A stretch of 64,000 bases of DNA from Nymphalis io (GCF_905147045.1 NC_065891.1:11045001-11109000), one strand, 5' to 3'; numbered from the stretch's first letter, positions 22,479-34,325 are shown. Made by a program: numbers and translations. The notes: generated by a model from the sequence alone, not told the origin.

Positions 22479-23222
22479 TTTAATTTTAACCTTTGCATCT
22501 ACGGTCATTTCGTTTAGGGCTAAATAAGCCTTCATTTACTTGGATAGCTCAAAGAGGATATGTACGTAGAGATGAGTTTATCTCTTCGGACGAAGCTCTT
22601 TATATAATTTTATTTAACTTTATGTACAAGTAAGTTCGCTTATTCAACAATTATAAGCACTTACGGCTTAGTAGTATCAGTTTAGCTGTTTCAATTATAT
22701 AGTGTCTGTCTAACTGTCTTATTTAATAAGAATAGAATAGACTTCTCAAACGAATTTATATTCTACTGTATAACAGCTTTCTCTCCTGTAGTTGAGGGCT
22801 TTTCATAATCGCTGACAACTCCGGTTAGAGCAACCTGTCCTGTGGTTACTACTAGGTTTGTCTTCTCAACACTAAATGATGTTGATTTCCACTATGAAAT
22901 ATCAGTAAACATTAAGACATACGCATATTCTTCAAGACATATCTCGATCATTCTTTAAATTAAGATTTTTTACCATAGTTTAGTAGGTGGAAAACGGTAA
23001 AACTATTTTGTGAATAATAATTTCAAAACTTAAGGGCGTTGTAAAGGAAACTTTGTAATATTTTACTTGATTTTGTAGGTGTCAACTCAATCTAAAGTTA
23101 AAAATAAAGTATTGTCCGTATATATATTCCTAATAGTTGTGTTTGATTAAAAACGTAAACAAATATTATTTTCTTGATTGAAAAAACAATACTGCCGGTG
23201 TTTGTAGATAACGATAGCGTAT
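22479..23222. other. AT-rich stretch, nothing recognised
   Basis: No feature supported. Confidence 0.4.
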
Positions 23223-23470
23223 TTATCTGGTGGAAGGGCTTTGTGCAGGCCCATCTGGGTGAGTACCACCCACTTATCAGGTATTTTGCTGCTAAGCAGC
23301 AATACTTAGTTTTATTGCATTCCAGTTTGAAGGGCAAGTGAGCTAATGTAACTACAGACACGAGGGATGTAACATGTCAGTTCCCAAGGGAGCATTGGCA
23401 GTGTCTATTGGCAGTGGTGACCACTTAGCATCAGCTATTTGCTCGTCTGCCTGCCTGTAACATAAAAAAA
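23223..23470 (+). repeat. Retroposon B copy, older
   Basis: Matches the 88-375 copy with many substitutions and a deletion near its 3' end. Confidence 0.65.
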
Positions 23471-23768
23471 CCGAGAGGACAGTTTAAGGAACACGCGTAT
23501 GAAACCTGAAATTTTGATGGCTTCAATCGAATCGAAATCTTAAGTCAATCGAATTCTTTCAATTGGAATATTGAAAACAAACTTACTTTGATGTGGTGAT
23601 TTGATGGTGTTTGTGTTACTTAAATTTTTCAATTATTGTATTAAAAATAGTTTCACTTTTTGACCATTAAAGATTCAGTTCTACGTACAGTTGTGAGACT
23701 ATTCCCACAGAATATTACTACAGTTCATATTAAAACGACTAATATATTCTTTTTTTTTTATATATATT

Positions 23769-24070
23769 CGCCGGGAGGGCAAATGACTCTACTCCACCTG
23801 ATGGTAAGTGGTAGTAAAGTCCAAACGCGACGACGGCCAGTACAGACGGGAAAAACGTTCTGCACTAGCCGCCTTCGCCTTTCCGGCCCGCAAGATGCCT
23901 CTTCACACCTCGTTTGAAGGAACCCGGGTTGTAAGTGGAAGGGAACACGTGAGCTGGTAAGGAATTCCATTTTTTGGAAGTGCGACAAAGAAAGGAGTTG
24001 CCAAATTTCTTTGTTCGCGATGGAATTGATGTCACAGTTAGGCGGTGACATCGAGAACCAGCTACCCGAT
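23769..24070 (-). mobile_element. 3' end of a LINE (family of 40426-44040)
   Basis: On the minus strand it encodes the polymerase C terminus (K-K-W-N-S-L-P-A-H-V-F-P), followed by the 3' UTR. It is severely 5'-truncated. Confidence 0.75.
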
Positions 24071-24377
24071 AAATGTATGTATGCAAGTCATGTTTGTGAG
24101 CTAAACTAGAGGACGTATTTTGCAATTAACGTCAATAAATACGTATTTTTGCACTAATAACTGACTATTATTTGCACGTTAACTCTTATGCGTTTCATTC
24201 GGCGATATTTATGGATACAATAGTTTGAACTTATACATATGTATAGCATTTTTACGCTAACTATAATAAATAATCTCTTGTATTTATCAAGCAGAAATAA
24301 CACGCAGAACTTAGCGGAACCGTTGGAGGTAAACTGGACTCGCATCACTTATTTTTTAATTTTTTTAATTTTTTTTT

Positions 24378-24645
24378 TATATAGAATAGGAAGGCGGACG
24401 AGCATATGGGCCACCTGATGCATTGTAAGAAATGTTAATCATCGCTTACATCACCAATGCGCCACCAACCTTGGGAATTAAGATGTTATGTCCCTTGTAA
24501 TTACACTGGCTCACTCACCCTTCAAACCGGAACACAACGAAACCAAGTACTGCTATTATGCGGTAGAATATCTGATGAGTGGGTGGTACCTACCCAGACG
24601 AGCTGGCATAAAGCTCTACCACCAGTTTCATTTAAGAAATAGCGT
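24378..24645 (-). repeat. Retroposon B, minus orientation
   Basis: Reverse copy with its T run (rc of poly-A) at 24355-24380. Confidence 0.7.
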
Positions 24646-25236
24646 TATAGTTTGAGCTCCAAATCTGTTTTTTGTACAGGCTGTTTCCACAAATAACATA
24701 GCTAAAACATTATAAATCTGTCCTTGACCACGTAATGTGATAGCGTATATCCTGGTCAACATGAGCGGTAATATTTATGTCGGAAAATAAAGGAGTTCCA
24801 ATATCAAATAACTGTAACATAATATTCCACGTCAATTCAAACTGATAGCTTGTCAAGAGTATTTGTAAATAATAGTAATAAAGTAGTTTCATTTACGTTA
24901 CGATATCATGAAATTAATAATTTCAATGTTTTTCATTTCATAGTGTTAATTTTTAAATTTCATAAATATTTAATTATTTAAAATAAATTATATATGTATT
25001 CTTCAAAGTTAGATGAATTGTATTATGAATTGTATTTAAAATTATTGTTTATTTTTTAATGATAAGATAATAATTAGCGCAGGTATATTAGTATCGTAAT
25101 ATCTTGTTTTTGATAAATACTTGATGGAATTATATTGTTATTGAGACTGACTTATCATCACATTGTATTTTTATTATATGTTTAGTCATAGATATAAGTC
25201 CTCAGGAAAGTCCCTTTTTCATACGGTATTGATATT

Positions 25237-25485
25237 TACTGGTGGTAGGTCTTTGTGCAAGCTCGTCTGGCTAGGTAACCACCCACTCATCAGATATTAT
25301 ACCGCATTACTTAGTATTGTTGTGAAGGGTGGGTCAGCCAGTGTAATTACAGGCACAAGGGACATACATCATAGTTCTCAAGGTTAGTGGCGCATTGGCG
25401 ATGTAAGCTACTTACTATTATGGGCGCTGGACTTTCGATCAGGTGGCCCATATGCTCGTCCACATACCCATCCAATAAAAAATGG
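25237..25485 (+). repeat. Retroposon B copy
   Basis: Same start (TACTGGTGGTAGG) and 3' A run. An internal deletion occurs around 25305-25325. Confidence 0.65.
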
Positions 25486-25619
25486 TTGGAATATAATATG
25501 TTTTAAATAAAATAACAGCCTGTTAATATTCCACTGTTGGGCAAACGTCCTATTAAGAAGGTTTGGTGTTTTTTTTTCATCAGATGATTTATTAACACCC
25601 ATTATGACAATGAAAAGTT

Positions 25620-25700
25620 AGTGATGTTTGTTCGGAAACGAACTCAGAATCTTTCTTTTGATCCACGTACCCACTGGGCCGTTCCGGTTCTCTACTAGAC
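25620..25700 (-). repeat. tRNA-like SINE head, degenerate
   Basis: CGAACTCAGAATC and CCACTGGGCCGTT resemble reversed box B and box A. No body is recognised. Confidence 0.3.
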
Positions 25701-26246
25701 TTTATAAATAAAAAGCACAAAATTCATCAACTATAACTCTGAACATATTAATAAAATCGTGGATAGCATATTAAACTTTACTAAAAACTTCATTTAATGT
25801 ATATATTGCTTGTGTGAAATATTAATGAAAATAATTTATGTAGGTCGTACCGTATTGTAGTTGTTACAGTAAAAACATCGTGTTTGTGCTTTTTTAATCA
25901 GCATAGCTTTCAATTTTAATACTTCAATTATAATTGCTAGTTCGTTTGTCAAGCATTTCTGTGTGGTTAGCAGTTAGCACGTCTCGTTCCATTCCATGAA
26001 CAATGAACAATACTAACCTCATTCGATGTGAAAAATTTTAAAAGAGATTCTTATTTTTTTAATGTCTTAATTGCTTTTTCTATATTATATTTATGGTATA
26101 TTTTTCTTCAGACATGCTACTGCCAAGTTATGAAAAGTGAATAATAATATATCAATAAAGTCAATAAAGTAAATTTATATTTGATTTTCATTGAATTCTG
26201 ATACGATTAGAATTATTTTATAACGAAGTAATTAATCTATAGATCT

Positions 26247-26400
26247 GAGACGCTCCAATGGATAGAACGCGTAAACCTTAATCGGCGACGGGCTAAAATC
26301 TTGGCAGATACTACTGAATTTTCACGTGCCTAAATTTTTGTTTATAATATATATCTTTCTCGGGGGTGAAAGAAAAAATCGTAACGAAACCTGCACATAT
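26247..26400 (+). repeat. Degenerate retroposon A
   Basis: ACTGAATTTTCACGTGCCTAA and the following AAAATCGTAACGAAACCTGC match the family loosely. Confidence 0.45.
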
Positions 26401-26784
26401 ATAATTTCACTGAAATTCTACTATATTCTAAATTTATCCACCATCCCAATTATTTTTAACAATCATCCCTACAGCCTTAAGAATAACTATAAAACATTAG
26501 CACTCTTGGGATCTATTGACCAAAAGTATTTCACAGCGAAATGTGTATATTATATTGAGGAATTATCCGGTATTATCACTCTTTCTATCCATAAACTATC
26601 CCAACAACAAAAAATACGTTGATTTATTGCTCCATTGCTGTATGAAAAATAGACCAAACCGACTTTTGTTATATTAGTAATGGTGATGATCAATTTCGGC
26701 AATCACGGCTATAATTCCACGAATATTATTTTCAAGCGAGATTCATTATATATTATAAGCAAACTACCTTTGACATATTATAGA

Positions 26785-27040
26785 ACACAAATGTGTGTAC
26801 AAACACAAGTGAACACTCTGTTTCCTCACGCTTGCTATCGAATGGCAAATCCGACATGACCGGAAACAGTTCAGGTGCATTATCAACGTTCATTTCGAGG
26901 CATGGGAGTGTAATACTCCGAGCCGCTTCTGAGTTACCTTCAAAGAAAGACTTAGTAACTATAATTTGGCCCGACCCAGGGCTTCGACCCAAAACCTTTG
27001 GAACTGCGGCCTTATAAACCAGCCACTAGCCACTTGAACG
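26785..27040 (-). repeat. Retroposon D, diverged
   Basis: The head lies at the right (GGCCGCAG-like motif reversed near 27005) and the body is shortened. Confidence 0.55.
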
Positions 27041-27633
27041 ATGCATTAAAAGTAATTGTAAGGATTATTTAAGCCATTATCAGTTTATAATCAAAACATT
27101 GACTTATCAAATAATATTATATTTATATTAAGAAATAAACGAGCATGGATAAATCGGTATTTTTCATGTTAAAAAATCCCCGTGTAATGTGAAATGTTAA
27201 AAATCCATACGTTAGCGAAAAGTAAAAGTGCAAGTACAGCATGGCCTTCATCGTTTATTTTCTCATTTCACATATCTTTTAATATCTTATAAGTATCTAA
27301 AAATATTGGTATTTAATTGTGAGGTGTAGTTAAAATTAGTATGTATCATATTTTGTGTTTGTTTGTGACTTCGATTGTTGATATATTTTATGATTTATAT
27401 ATGAGTGAAATCATAAAAAATCTGTTGGATTATTTTCATTTCAAAGGATTTTATAACTTTATGATGTTTTATTTTTGCGTAAATAAAAGTAAAATTAAAG
27501 AGCCATAACATAACAAAAAAAATACCTCAGACTTATCATTGTTGTAATCGCATTTTTGTGGTTACTGTACTTTAGTGCATATTTAGATAAGGATAGAACG
27601 TGGTGTATAAATAGACTGTTTCGACTGCAATAG

Positions 27634-27820
27634 GTAGTTTCTGCTTCCAACCTTATCAAACTGCCAACGCAGACGGAACAATACGGCAAGTTCATTGACC
27701 CGACGTCCGGTGAACTTACAGACCCAAGGGTTATTGCTAAATATACATGTGACAAAATTAAATTGGACCATTGTAATTTTTTTTCAAAGTATTCTATTTT
27801 ATCGCCGAGCACGGAATGAA
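27634..27820 (+). CDS. Possible exon, unrecognised
   Basis: After ACTGCAATAG the frame is open for about 60 codons to the TGA near 27818. It contains K-L-P-T-Q-T-E-Q-Y-G-K-F-I-D-P-T-S-G-E-L and K-Y-T-C-D-K-I-K-L-D-H-C. The residue mix looks protein-like. The entry phase (0) would match the alternative donor near 22430. No family is recognised and a chance frame is possible. Confidence 0.25.
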
Positions 27821-27867
27821 TTATAGACACAAATTAATATACATTTACAATTTAGTGAAAAATTACA

Positions 27868-27945
27868 ATCTGGTGCGGTAACCAAAAATTGAACCCGCGT
27901 TATTTTGTTAAGACTCACACATTCTGGTCACATGCGTCATAATTA
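27868..27945 (-). repeat. tRNA-like SINE head fragment
   Basis: Reversed box-B-like AATTGAACCCGCG followed by a retroposon-A-like TTAAGACTCACAC stretch. Confidence 0.35.
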
Positions 27946-28490
27946 TTTCTATTTTTGATATTTTATCGTGATAGAAAAATTTCGTGCTTTTCTAGAAGAA
28001 AAATATGACTTAAATTAGACACAAACAACCATTGAAAATATAACGTAGCTTACATACATTTTTTTTTAGAAAATTAAATAAGTACTTATAAATTTTACTC
28101 TATACTTAACTGTTAAAAGTGCTTATATTAATCAGAAATGGGTAATTTGTTAGTTGTTGATAACCAATAAATTATCGTTTATATAATTAATAAACATATA
28201 AAACCTATTTAAGATTATATGCAGATAAAATAATCATGTATAATTAGTATGATTAATATATTCCTACTTATACGTTAGATTGTAAACATAGTTTCTCCAT
28301 TAATTGATATTGTCATATTAAAATCATAAAACGTTTTGTTTCGGCAATCAATTTGAATTTTGTATTAAAATTGATTGACTGACATTTATAGAATCAAAAT
28401 TGTATCAATATTTATAAGTGTTGGTAATTAATGATAAGATAATGTAGCAAAATATTTTTTTAAGAATAAATTCGTAATATGTTCATAATT
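27946..28490. other. AT-rich stretch, nothing recognised
   Basis: No feature supported. Confidence 0.4.
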
Positions 28491-28492
28491 TC

Positions 28493-28960
28493 GGTTGCCG
28501 TGGTCGGTAGACACTTTTTTTTGCCTTGATACGTTGCCTTTCACGCCGAAGGTCAGACATTTGTGTGCATGAACATATCTGTTTGTCCTGAGTCTGGATG
28601 TAATATAAGTATTTATTTACAAAATAAAAGTACTATATATAGTATATCAGTTGTTTGGTTTCCATAGTACAAGCTATGTTCTTTGTCCCACTGCTGGGCT
28701 AAAGGCCTCCTCTCCTCTTTTTGAGGAGAAGGTTTGGAGCTTATTCCACCACGCTGCTCCAATGCGGATTGGTGGAATACAAATGTGGCAGAATTTCAGT
28801 GAAATTAGACACATGCAGGTTTCCTCACGATGTTTTCCTTCACCGTAAAGCACGAGATGAATTATAATCGCAAATTAGGCACATGAAAATTCAGTGGTGC
28901 TTGCCCGGGCTTGAACCCACGATCATCGGTGTGAATAATGTCTCAGAAAATTATTATAAT
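28493..28960 (+). repeat. Retroposon C split by retroposon A
   Basis: The 5' part at 28493-28675 ends in CATAGTACAAGCTATG. The missing end GTGTGAATAATGTC appears only after a reversed retroposon A. Confidence 0.6.
28676..28930 (-). repeat. Retroposon A nested in retroposon C
   Basis: Minus-strand copy from CCCACTGCTGGGCT to the box-B region (CTTGAACCCACGATCATCGG). It lacks the first part of its head. Confidence 0.7.
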
Positions 28961-29068
28961 ATTATTATTTATGTTTTAAGCATTCGTGTAAGCAATTTAG
29001 ATTATAATATATTTTAGTAATCACATTTAGGTCGCATATGTCATAGTATGAAGAATTGAATTCTTCTT

Positions 29069-29125
29069 CGTGTGCGTGTGTGTGTGTGTGTGCACGATCT
29101 TCAGTAATGAAACTGAAGATCGTGC
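29069..29125. repeat. GT microsatellite joined to a perfect hairpin
   Basis: GT repeats (29069-29092) run directly into a 14-bp perfect inverted repeat (29092-29105 and 29112-29125) with a six-base spacer. Confidence 0.8.
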
Positions 29126-29401
29126 TTGTCCTGAAATACTTTCACCGATGTGTCAACTAGCTTCCTCCACACCACTTTGTACTCGGCTTATCTCAGGGCG
29201 TTCGGAATATTGAGTCCCGTTATATTTTGAATCTGGTCGGACCAGCGGGTAGGTAATATTGAATAATAAGACATTAAAAAAACATATTTATTTTTTATCA
29301 TTAATAGTATATTTTTAATTTTTAATCATTTATATCTATCTATATCACAGATATTTTATAAAATATATTTTTTATATAAAAATATACGATTTGTTAGATA
29401 G

Positions 29402-29769
29402 CTAAAAGTTCGAGCACACACACTCTGTTGACGTTGCATCGACCGAATCTGTAGTTTAGCGCATATGCGCTGACACGTAGCGGCCGTGCAAACCAGGTTT
29501 CTGCGCGGGGCATCCAGCAAGGGTCTGTTCAGACTAAGTATCATCGGAAGCGTGTCCGGGTTTTGAATAAACAGAATATCTGAAATAAAAAGATAAACAT
29601 AACTCCTATTATAAATAAATACATACAATAATATATATGTTATACCAAACATGACATGACGTCATGCGAAATGAAATATGTAGTTTAGTAAATTTTCTGA
29701 CGAAACAGTTTGCGCAACCAAAAGCGCTGCCAGGGAGGCTACAATAAAAAAGATAATTTTGCTATCCAT
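29402..29769 (-). pseudogene. Defensin-like gene 6 (subgroup B), broken
   Basis: Exon 1 (from ATG at 29769) still encodes a leader (M-D-S-K-I-I-F-F-I-V-A-S-L). The expected donor after the leader is lost. Exon 2 (29579-29402) has an acceptor TTTCAG and the first three cysteines. It has lost five bases after C-Q-R-I-C and two bases near the last cysteines, compared with genes 7 and 8. These shifts remove the last three cysteines from the frame. The TATA box survives (TATAAATACTAG from 29833), while the GATA motif is altered to TTAATCTT. Confidence 0.85.
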
Positions 29770-29853
29770 AGTGATAAATTCATGAAGTAAGCCTGTCAAC
29801 TGTGTTATTAGAAATTGGTACCTAGTATTTATATAGAAAAAGAATTAAGATTA

Positions 29854-31200
29854 AAGCAAAACAGATTTTAGTTTTATTGTCATCGATAAAATAAAATCCC
29901 CGAGAAATTGGGACTTAATATATAAAAATCGCAAATAAAGATAATAAAGTATATGATATGAATATAAATATTAGGTTATTTATTTGTTTTATTTTATTTA
30001 TCTTTAATTAAAATACTATTTAAAAAATGGGTATTTTATTTGTTTGTGTCATAGGCTATTATTTTATAACGCTGGAGTTATAATGGAGATTATCTGTTAA
30101 GTAAATATTATGTCAATGCATCGGAAGGAGAATTGTCGCTTTTGGCAATATACAGACGAACAATGCCAAAATGGTAACAGTTGTTGTGTGGTGGTAGAAA
30201 CCTCAACTTTCATAAAATACTAATGTTTCTATTTAACTACTAACTATGGTAAATAATGGTACTTAAATTCTAAAAAAGTAATATTTCTTTATATCTATCA
30301 CAAAATAACGTCATATAATATATGTAACATAGAACCATACTGATATTAAAAACAGACAAGTTGTGTGTCTGTGTGTGAGATAAATATTTGTACACTATAT
30401 TCTTCTTATCTATGTGTATAGTACACCTAGAAGCATAAAAGGATGAAGCTTGCTATGATTGGAAGCAAATCGAAACGATTTTACACCTCAGAAAGACGAC
30501 ATCATGAGAAAGATAAAATCGTAAGATGTATAATAATAAATAAAGGTTTTTTTATGTATGATCTCTGAATATGGTTAACCGTAAGATTTATACTTTCTTT
30601 TAGTGAGGTATAGGTATGCCCGTCAAAAAAGTAAGGGCCCTACTTTTTTGTAGGCTGTGCTTATAAAGTTAGTGTAGTTTTTATTCACTATTTGGGATAT
30701 TGGTTAGTAAAAGAACAAAGTGATAATTTACGTAGAAAGGATATATTCAAAGTGAATGACTTTTTTTGTTGTCATGTCAATAATTTTTTAGGTACTCAAC
30801 GATCACTAGCATCGTGATCTAGGTCAGGTTACGTCACAGGCTGAACAGTCACATGGAACGGAATTGTTTTTGCAAGGGCTATTTTATAAATCCCGTAATC
30901 TATTCATCTGTTGTATTTAATGAATGGTTTATTGATTACTTTATTTTTCATAATAAATTTGAAATAAAGAATACAATTTGAAACAGTATTTGAATAAACG
31001 CTGAGGAAAAAAGTAGAAGTCATTTAGATGATTATTAAAGATAAGTAAAATCAAATTAAATGATTATTTATTCAAATAAGCTCAGGGCGCTTTTGAATCG
31101 TCATGTTACAGTAATAAATTAAATGTTAAGCCACTACTGGAATGTAGATTATACTGAGAACAGGCAAGAAACTCAGTTGTTACTCTTTTTCACCTTATTA
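29854..31200. other. Mostly AT-rich stretch
   Basis: Apart from the small cysteine-bearing frame at 30110-30223, nothing is recognised. Confidence 0.35.
30110..30223 (+). CDS. Small cysteine-bearing frame, unproven
   Basis: 37 codons reading M-S-M-H-R-K-E-N-C-R-F-W-Q-Y-T-D-E-Q-C, then Q-N-G-N-S-C-C-V-V-V. The C-x9-C-x5-C-C part recalls knottin-type cysteine patterns. It also resembles the Y-C-E-N-Q-K-I-C-C segment of the exon at 10865. No leader, promoter or clear splice site is seen, so it may be an exon relic or chance. Confidence 0.2.
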   Translation: MSMHRKENCRFWQYTDEQCQNGNSCCVVVETSTFIKY

Positions 31201-31207
31201 ATTCGTA

Positions 31208-31505
31208 AAGGCCTGTGAATGTCCCACTGCTGGGCTAAAGGCCTCCTCTCCTCTTTTTGAGTAGAAGGTTTGGAGCTTATTCCACCACGCTGCTCCAATG
31301 CGGGTTGGTAAAATTCACATGTGGCAGAACTTCAGTGAAATTAGGCACATGCAGGTTTCCTCACGATGTTTTCCTTCACCGTAAAGCACGAGATGAATTA
31401 TAATCACAAATTAAGCACATGTAAATTCAGTGGTGCTTGCCCGGGTTTGAACCCACGAACATCGGTTAAGATTCACGCGTTCTTACCACAGGGCCATCTC
31501 GGCTT
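31208..31505 (-). repeat. Retroposon A, near full length
   Basis: Runs from CCCACTGCTGGGCT through box B to GGGCCATCTCGGC. Confidence 0.75.
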
Positions 31506-31535
31506 TACGGTGAAGGAAAACTTAACCTATATTTC

Positions 31536-31574
31536 TGATAGACTGTAATTAACCTGATTAATTACAGTCTATCA
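31536..31574. repeat. Perfect 17-bp inverted repeat, 5-base spacer
   Basis: Arms 31536-31552 and 31558-31574 are exact complements (TGATAGACTGTAATTAA), spacer CCTGA. It lies just beyond retroposon A, about 150 bp before the mariner remnant. Confidence 0.85.
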
Positions 31575-31721
31575 AATACAACACAAATTCCACACTTTTT
31601 TTATCATTATAATCTTGTGCTGTGTAATATGCGTTATTTATAAAAAAAATCGACAAAGTTTTAAATTTATTGAAAGTTAAAGTTAATCTTTTGTCTCGAT
31701 ACTGAAAGTATTTAATTATTA

Positions 31722-32291
31722 GGTCCTTAAATATGAAACAAGCGTTTTGTCGTACTGACCCCTTTGATCTGAAATACAGGAGGTATTCTTTGGTTAAGAA
31801 TTCCAAATTCAAATTTATAAATTCATTTAGCTGGTACATTTCAGTTTTGAAAACAGTCAATCATTTGTTTTTTCCTTATTATTATTTTTTTGGCGTCGCT
31901 TATTACCGCACAATGAAAAACATGAAATATCGGTATATTTTTACTACTGCAGAAACAGCTCGAAGGATTAATGATGTCTACGACGCTGGTGTCGCAAAAG
32001 AAAGCACGGTACGTTTTTGGTTTCAACGTTTTCGTTCTGGAATTTTCTAAACGAAAATTGACTCAGAAAAAGTTAGTTGAGAGTATTTGGTGAACTAGCA
32101 CAAACCGCCTTCAAAGAGTTTATTGATTCTCGCCCCCATGGTTTTTTTAGTAAATGGATCAATGAACCACCTATGAGATGGCAAAAGTGCATAGATAACA
32201 ATGGTGCATACTTTAATTAATTAAATATATTTTACAAAAAAAAATGACTATATTCCTCCCGCACAAAACACGAATTTCATATGTAAGGACC
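31722..32291 (+). mobile_element. Internally deleted mariner-like element
   Basis: Terminal inverted repeats GGTCCTTAAATATGAAA (31722) and TTTCATATGTAAGGACC (ending 32291) are flanked by TA. Inside, about 31957-32048 encodes the start of a mariner transposase (A-R-R-I-N-D-V-Y-D, S-T-V-R-F-W-F-Q-R-F-R-S-G). About 32100-32220 encodes its end (F-F-S-K-W-I-N-E-P-P-M-R-W-Q-K-C-I). The catalytic middle is missing. The element is 570 bp, against about 1.3 kb for intact mariners. Confidence 0.85.
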
Positions 32292-32518
32292 TAATATTTA
32301 TTTATATGTCATTATTTTAAGGAAACTATTGCGATAAAATCTTACCTTTCGTGCGTAGTCGGAACAGGTGGCTAACAGGTCGGAACACGTGGCAATATAA
32401 ATATTGTGTTTGCGATGTTTATCTATGAAGAACTAATTTTACGAGGAATCATATTCCGATAATAATCGATTGTATTATCGTTTAATCGATAGCAATAAAA
32501 ACAAACCCAGATTTCTCT

Positions 32519-32580
32519 TTATCTGTTACATATAAATACCAGATGTAATTATCCAAAAGCACAGTTCATTAATTTATTCG
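32519..32580 (+). promoter_or_regulatory. Core promoter of gene 7
   Basis: TTATCT at 32519-32524, TATAAATACC from 32531, and CACAGTT about 30 bp after the TATA start. The GATA-TATA spacing (12 bp) is shorter than in the subgroup A genes. Confidence 0.65.
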
Positions 32581-32594
32581 AAGAAGTCGTAATC

Positions 32595-33024
32595 ATGATT
32601 AAAATAATTTCCCTTTTTATTGTTGCGCTCTTGGCGGCACTTTTGGTAGCGCAAAGTGTTTCATGTGAAGAAAGTGAACGACCTGGTAACTGACTTATTT
32701 AATAATAATAAATATTAATTTTTTAAATGGATGAAAAAAGATTTTTTTTAATTATACTTTTGGTATTGTTTTTAAAATACTATAGATATGAAATTGTATA
32801 TAAGAAAATTATATAATATAAGAAATTCGTTTATTACAGATGTTCTGTTTATTCAGAACCCGGATACATTTCCAATGATACTCAGCCCGAACAGTCGCTT
32901 GCTGGATGCCCCGCGTAGCAATCTGGTCTGCACGGCCGCTACGTGTCAGCGCATATGCAGGGCGCTTAACTACAGATTCGGTCGATGCAACGTCAACAGA
33001 GTCTGTGTGTGCTCGAACTTTTAA
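32595..33024 (+). CDS. Defensin-like peptide gene 7 (subgroup B)
   Basis: Exon 1 32595-32685 (donor GTAACT, phase 1), exon 2 32840-33024 (acceptor TTACAG, stop TAA), intron 154 bp. The precursor is 91 residues: leader M-I-K-I-I-S-L-F-I-V-A-L-L-A-A-L-L, E-E-S-E-R-P junction, linker DVLFIQNPDTFP, and a core with C-Q-R-I-C and F-G-R-C-N-V-N-R. All six cysteines are present and the core is Arg-rich. A polyadenylation signal AATAAA overlaps the stop. It is the first plus-strand member when read left to right. Confidence 0.93.
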
Positions 33025-33169
33025 ATAAATAACATAAATCAAGATTTAATTGAAACACATAAATCTATTTTAAGTAATGTATATATTTTTTTGCTAAGAT
33101 TAATAAAATAATTTTAAGGAAAAAATGATATTTTTTTGAATTGTTGCAAAAATCTAGTCATTCTGTCAA

Positions 33170-33205
33170 TATATATATATATAAATATATATATATAATA
33201 TATAA

Positions 33206-33259
<54 letters not shown>

Positions 33260-33290
33260 TTCTCCGATATATATATATATCGGAGAAGAA
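33170..33290. repeat. TA microsatellite ending in a perfect palindrome
   Basis: Long TA tracts (about 33170-33256) are followed by TTCTTCTCCG, a TA run and CGGAGAAGAA (33257-33290), an exact palindrome. Confidence 0.8.
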
Positions 33291-34067
33291 CCATTATCCG
33301 TTTAGTAGGCGTAATTTGGATTATATGCAAGCACAAAACAAAGCGTTCACTGTTTGGTATAATTTAATTAATTTTACAGTTACCACTTCACAGTTCTTAC
33401 CAACTTAAAGTTATTTTACTAATAAAGTAAACAAAAATAAACGATAAATTAAATCGAGCAGTGGGTTCACGACACCGCTCCAACACAACTCAAAACAATT
33501 ATTTCATCTCCCTAATGATCCACACCGATCCCTCGTCTTTTTAGAAATGCCGCCAAAAACACGTTAACATGGCGTTCGACCCCGCTCGAGGCTAACCTCT
33601 ACTCTGTTTGGTCGTGACGTAAGACACAATATAGAATAAAGGGATAATTGATTTATTAGTAACGTGATGTGTTAACAGAGACCTTTATTATGGTTTTAAA
33701 TTAATAAGCCAAAAATAAAAGAAAATATATTTCTCTTCTCCGTTGATCATGTCGACCTTCCAAGTCAGAGCCTACCGGAACCTATCATTAAAATCAATAT
33801 AGATATTTTTAAATTCCCACTGATGTTACACATTTTGTTTAATATGTAAAATTTTAGCACGAACAAAGTTAAGTAATACTTGAAACTTAAACTTCAATAG
33901 GAGCGAGAAATAATTGAGTTCGCTGAGAGAGTAGAACTACAGACCAGTCTTGCTTCGTTGCGATTTTAATATAAATTATGATATATTTTCCAGCTTTTGA
34001 TGGTCTTCCTCACTTGATCTTTTGGTCATATAATCTTAGAATGGATTACCATAGATATTATGGAAAT
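33291..34067. other. Unclassified stretch
   Basis: 33450-33610 is GC-richer (GGGTTCACGACACCGCTCC) and may be TE-derived. No gene is seen. Confidence 0.3.
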
Positions 34068-34325
34068 TAGTGGTAAGAACGCGTGAATCTTAACTGATGA
34101 TCGTGGGTTCAAACCCGGGCAAGCACCACTGAATTTTCATGTGCTTAATTTGTGATTATAATTCATCTCGTGCATGTGTCTAATTTCACTGAAATTCTAC
34201 CACATGTGTATTTCACCAACCCGCATTAAACCAGCGTGGTGGAATAAGCTCCATACATTCTTCTCAAAAAGGGAGAGGCCTAGCCCAGCAGTGGGACATT
34301 CACAGGCTGTTACTGTACTGTACTA
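34068..34325 (+). repeat. Retroposon A lacking its first head bases
   Basis: Starts at TGGTAAGAACGCGTGAATC. There is an internal deletion around CATCGTGAGGAAA. Confidence 0.65.

Noticed and set aside
27495..27830. Minus-strand frame of 111 codons
   Set aside because: It overlaps the plus-strand exon-like segment. It has no leader, domain or splice support.
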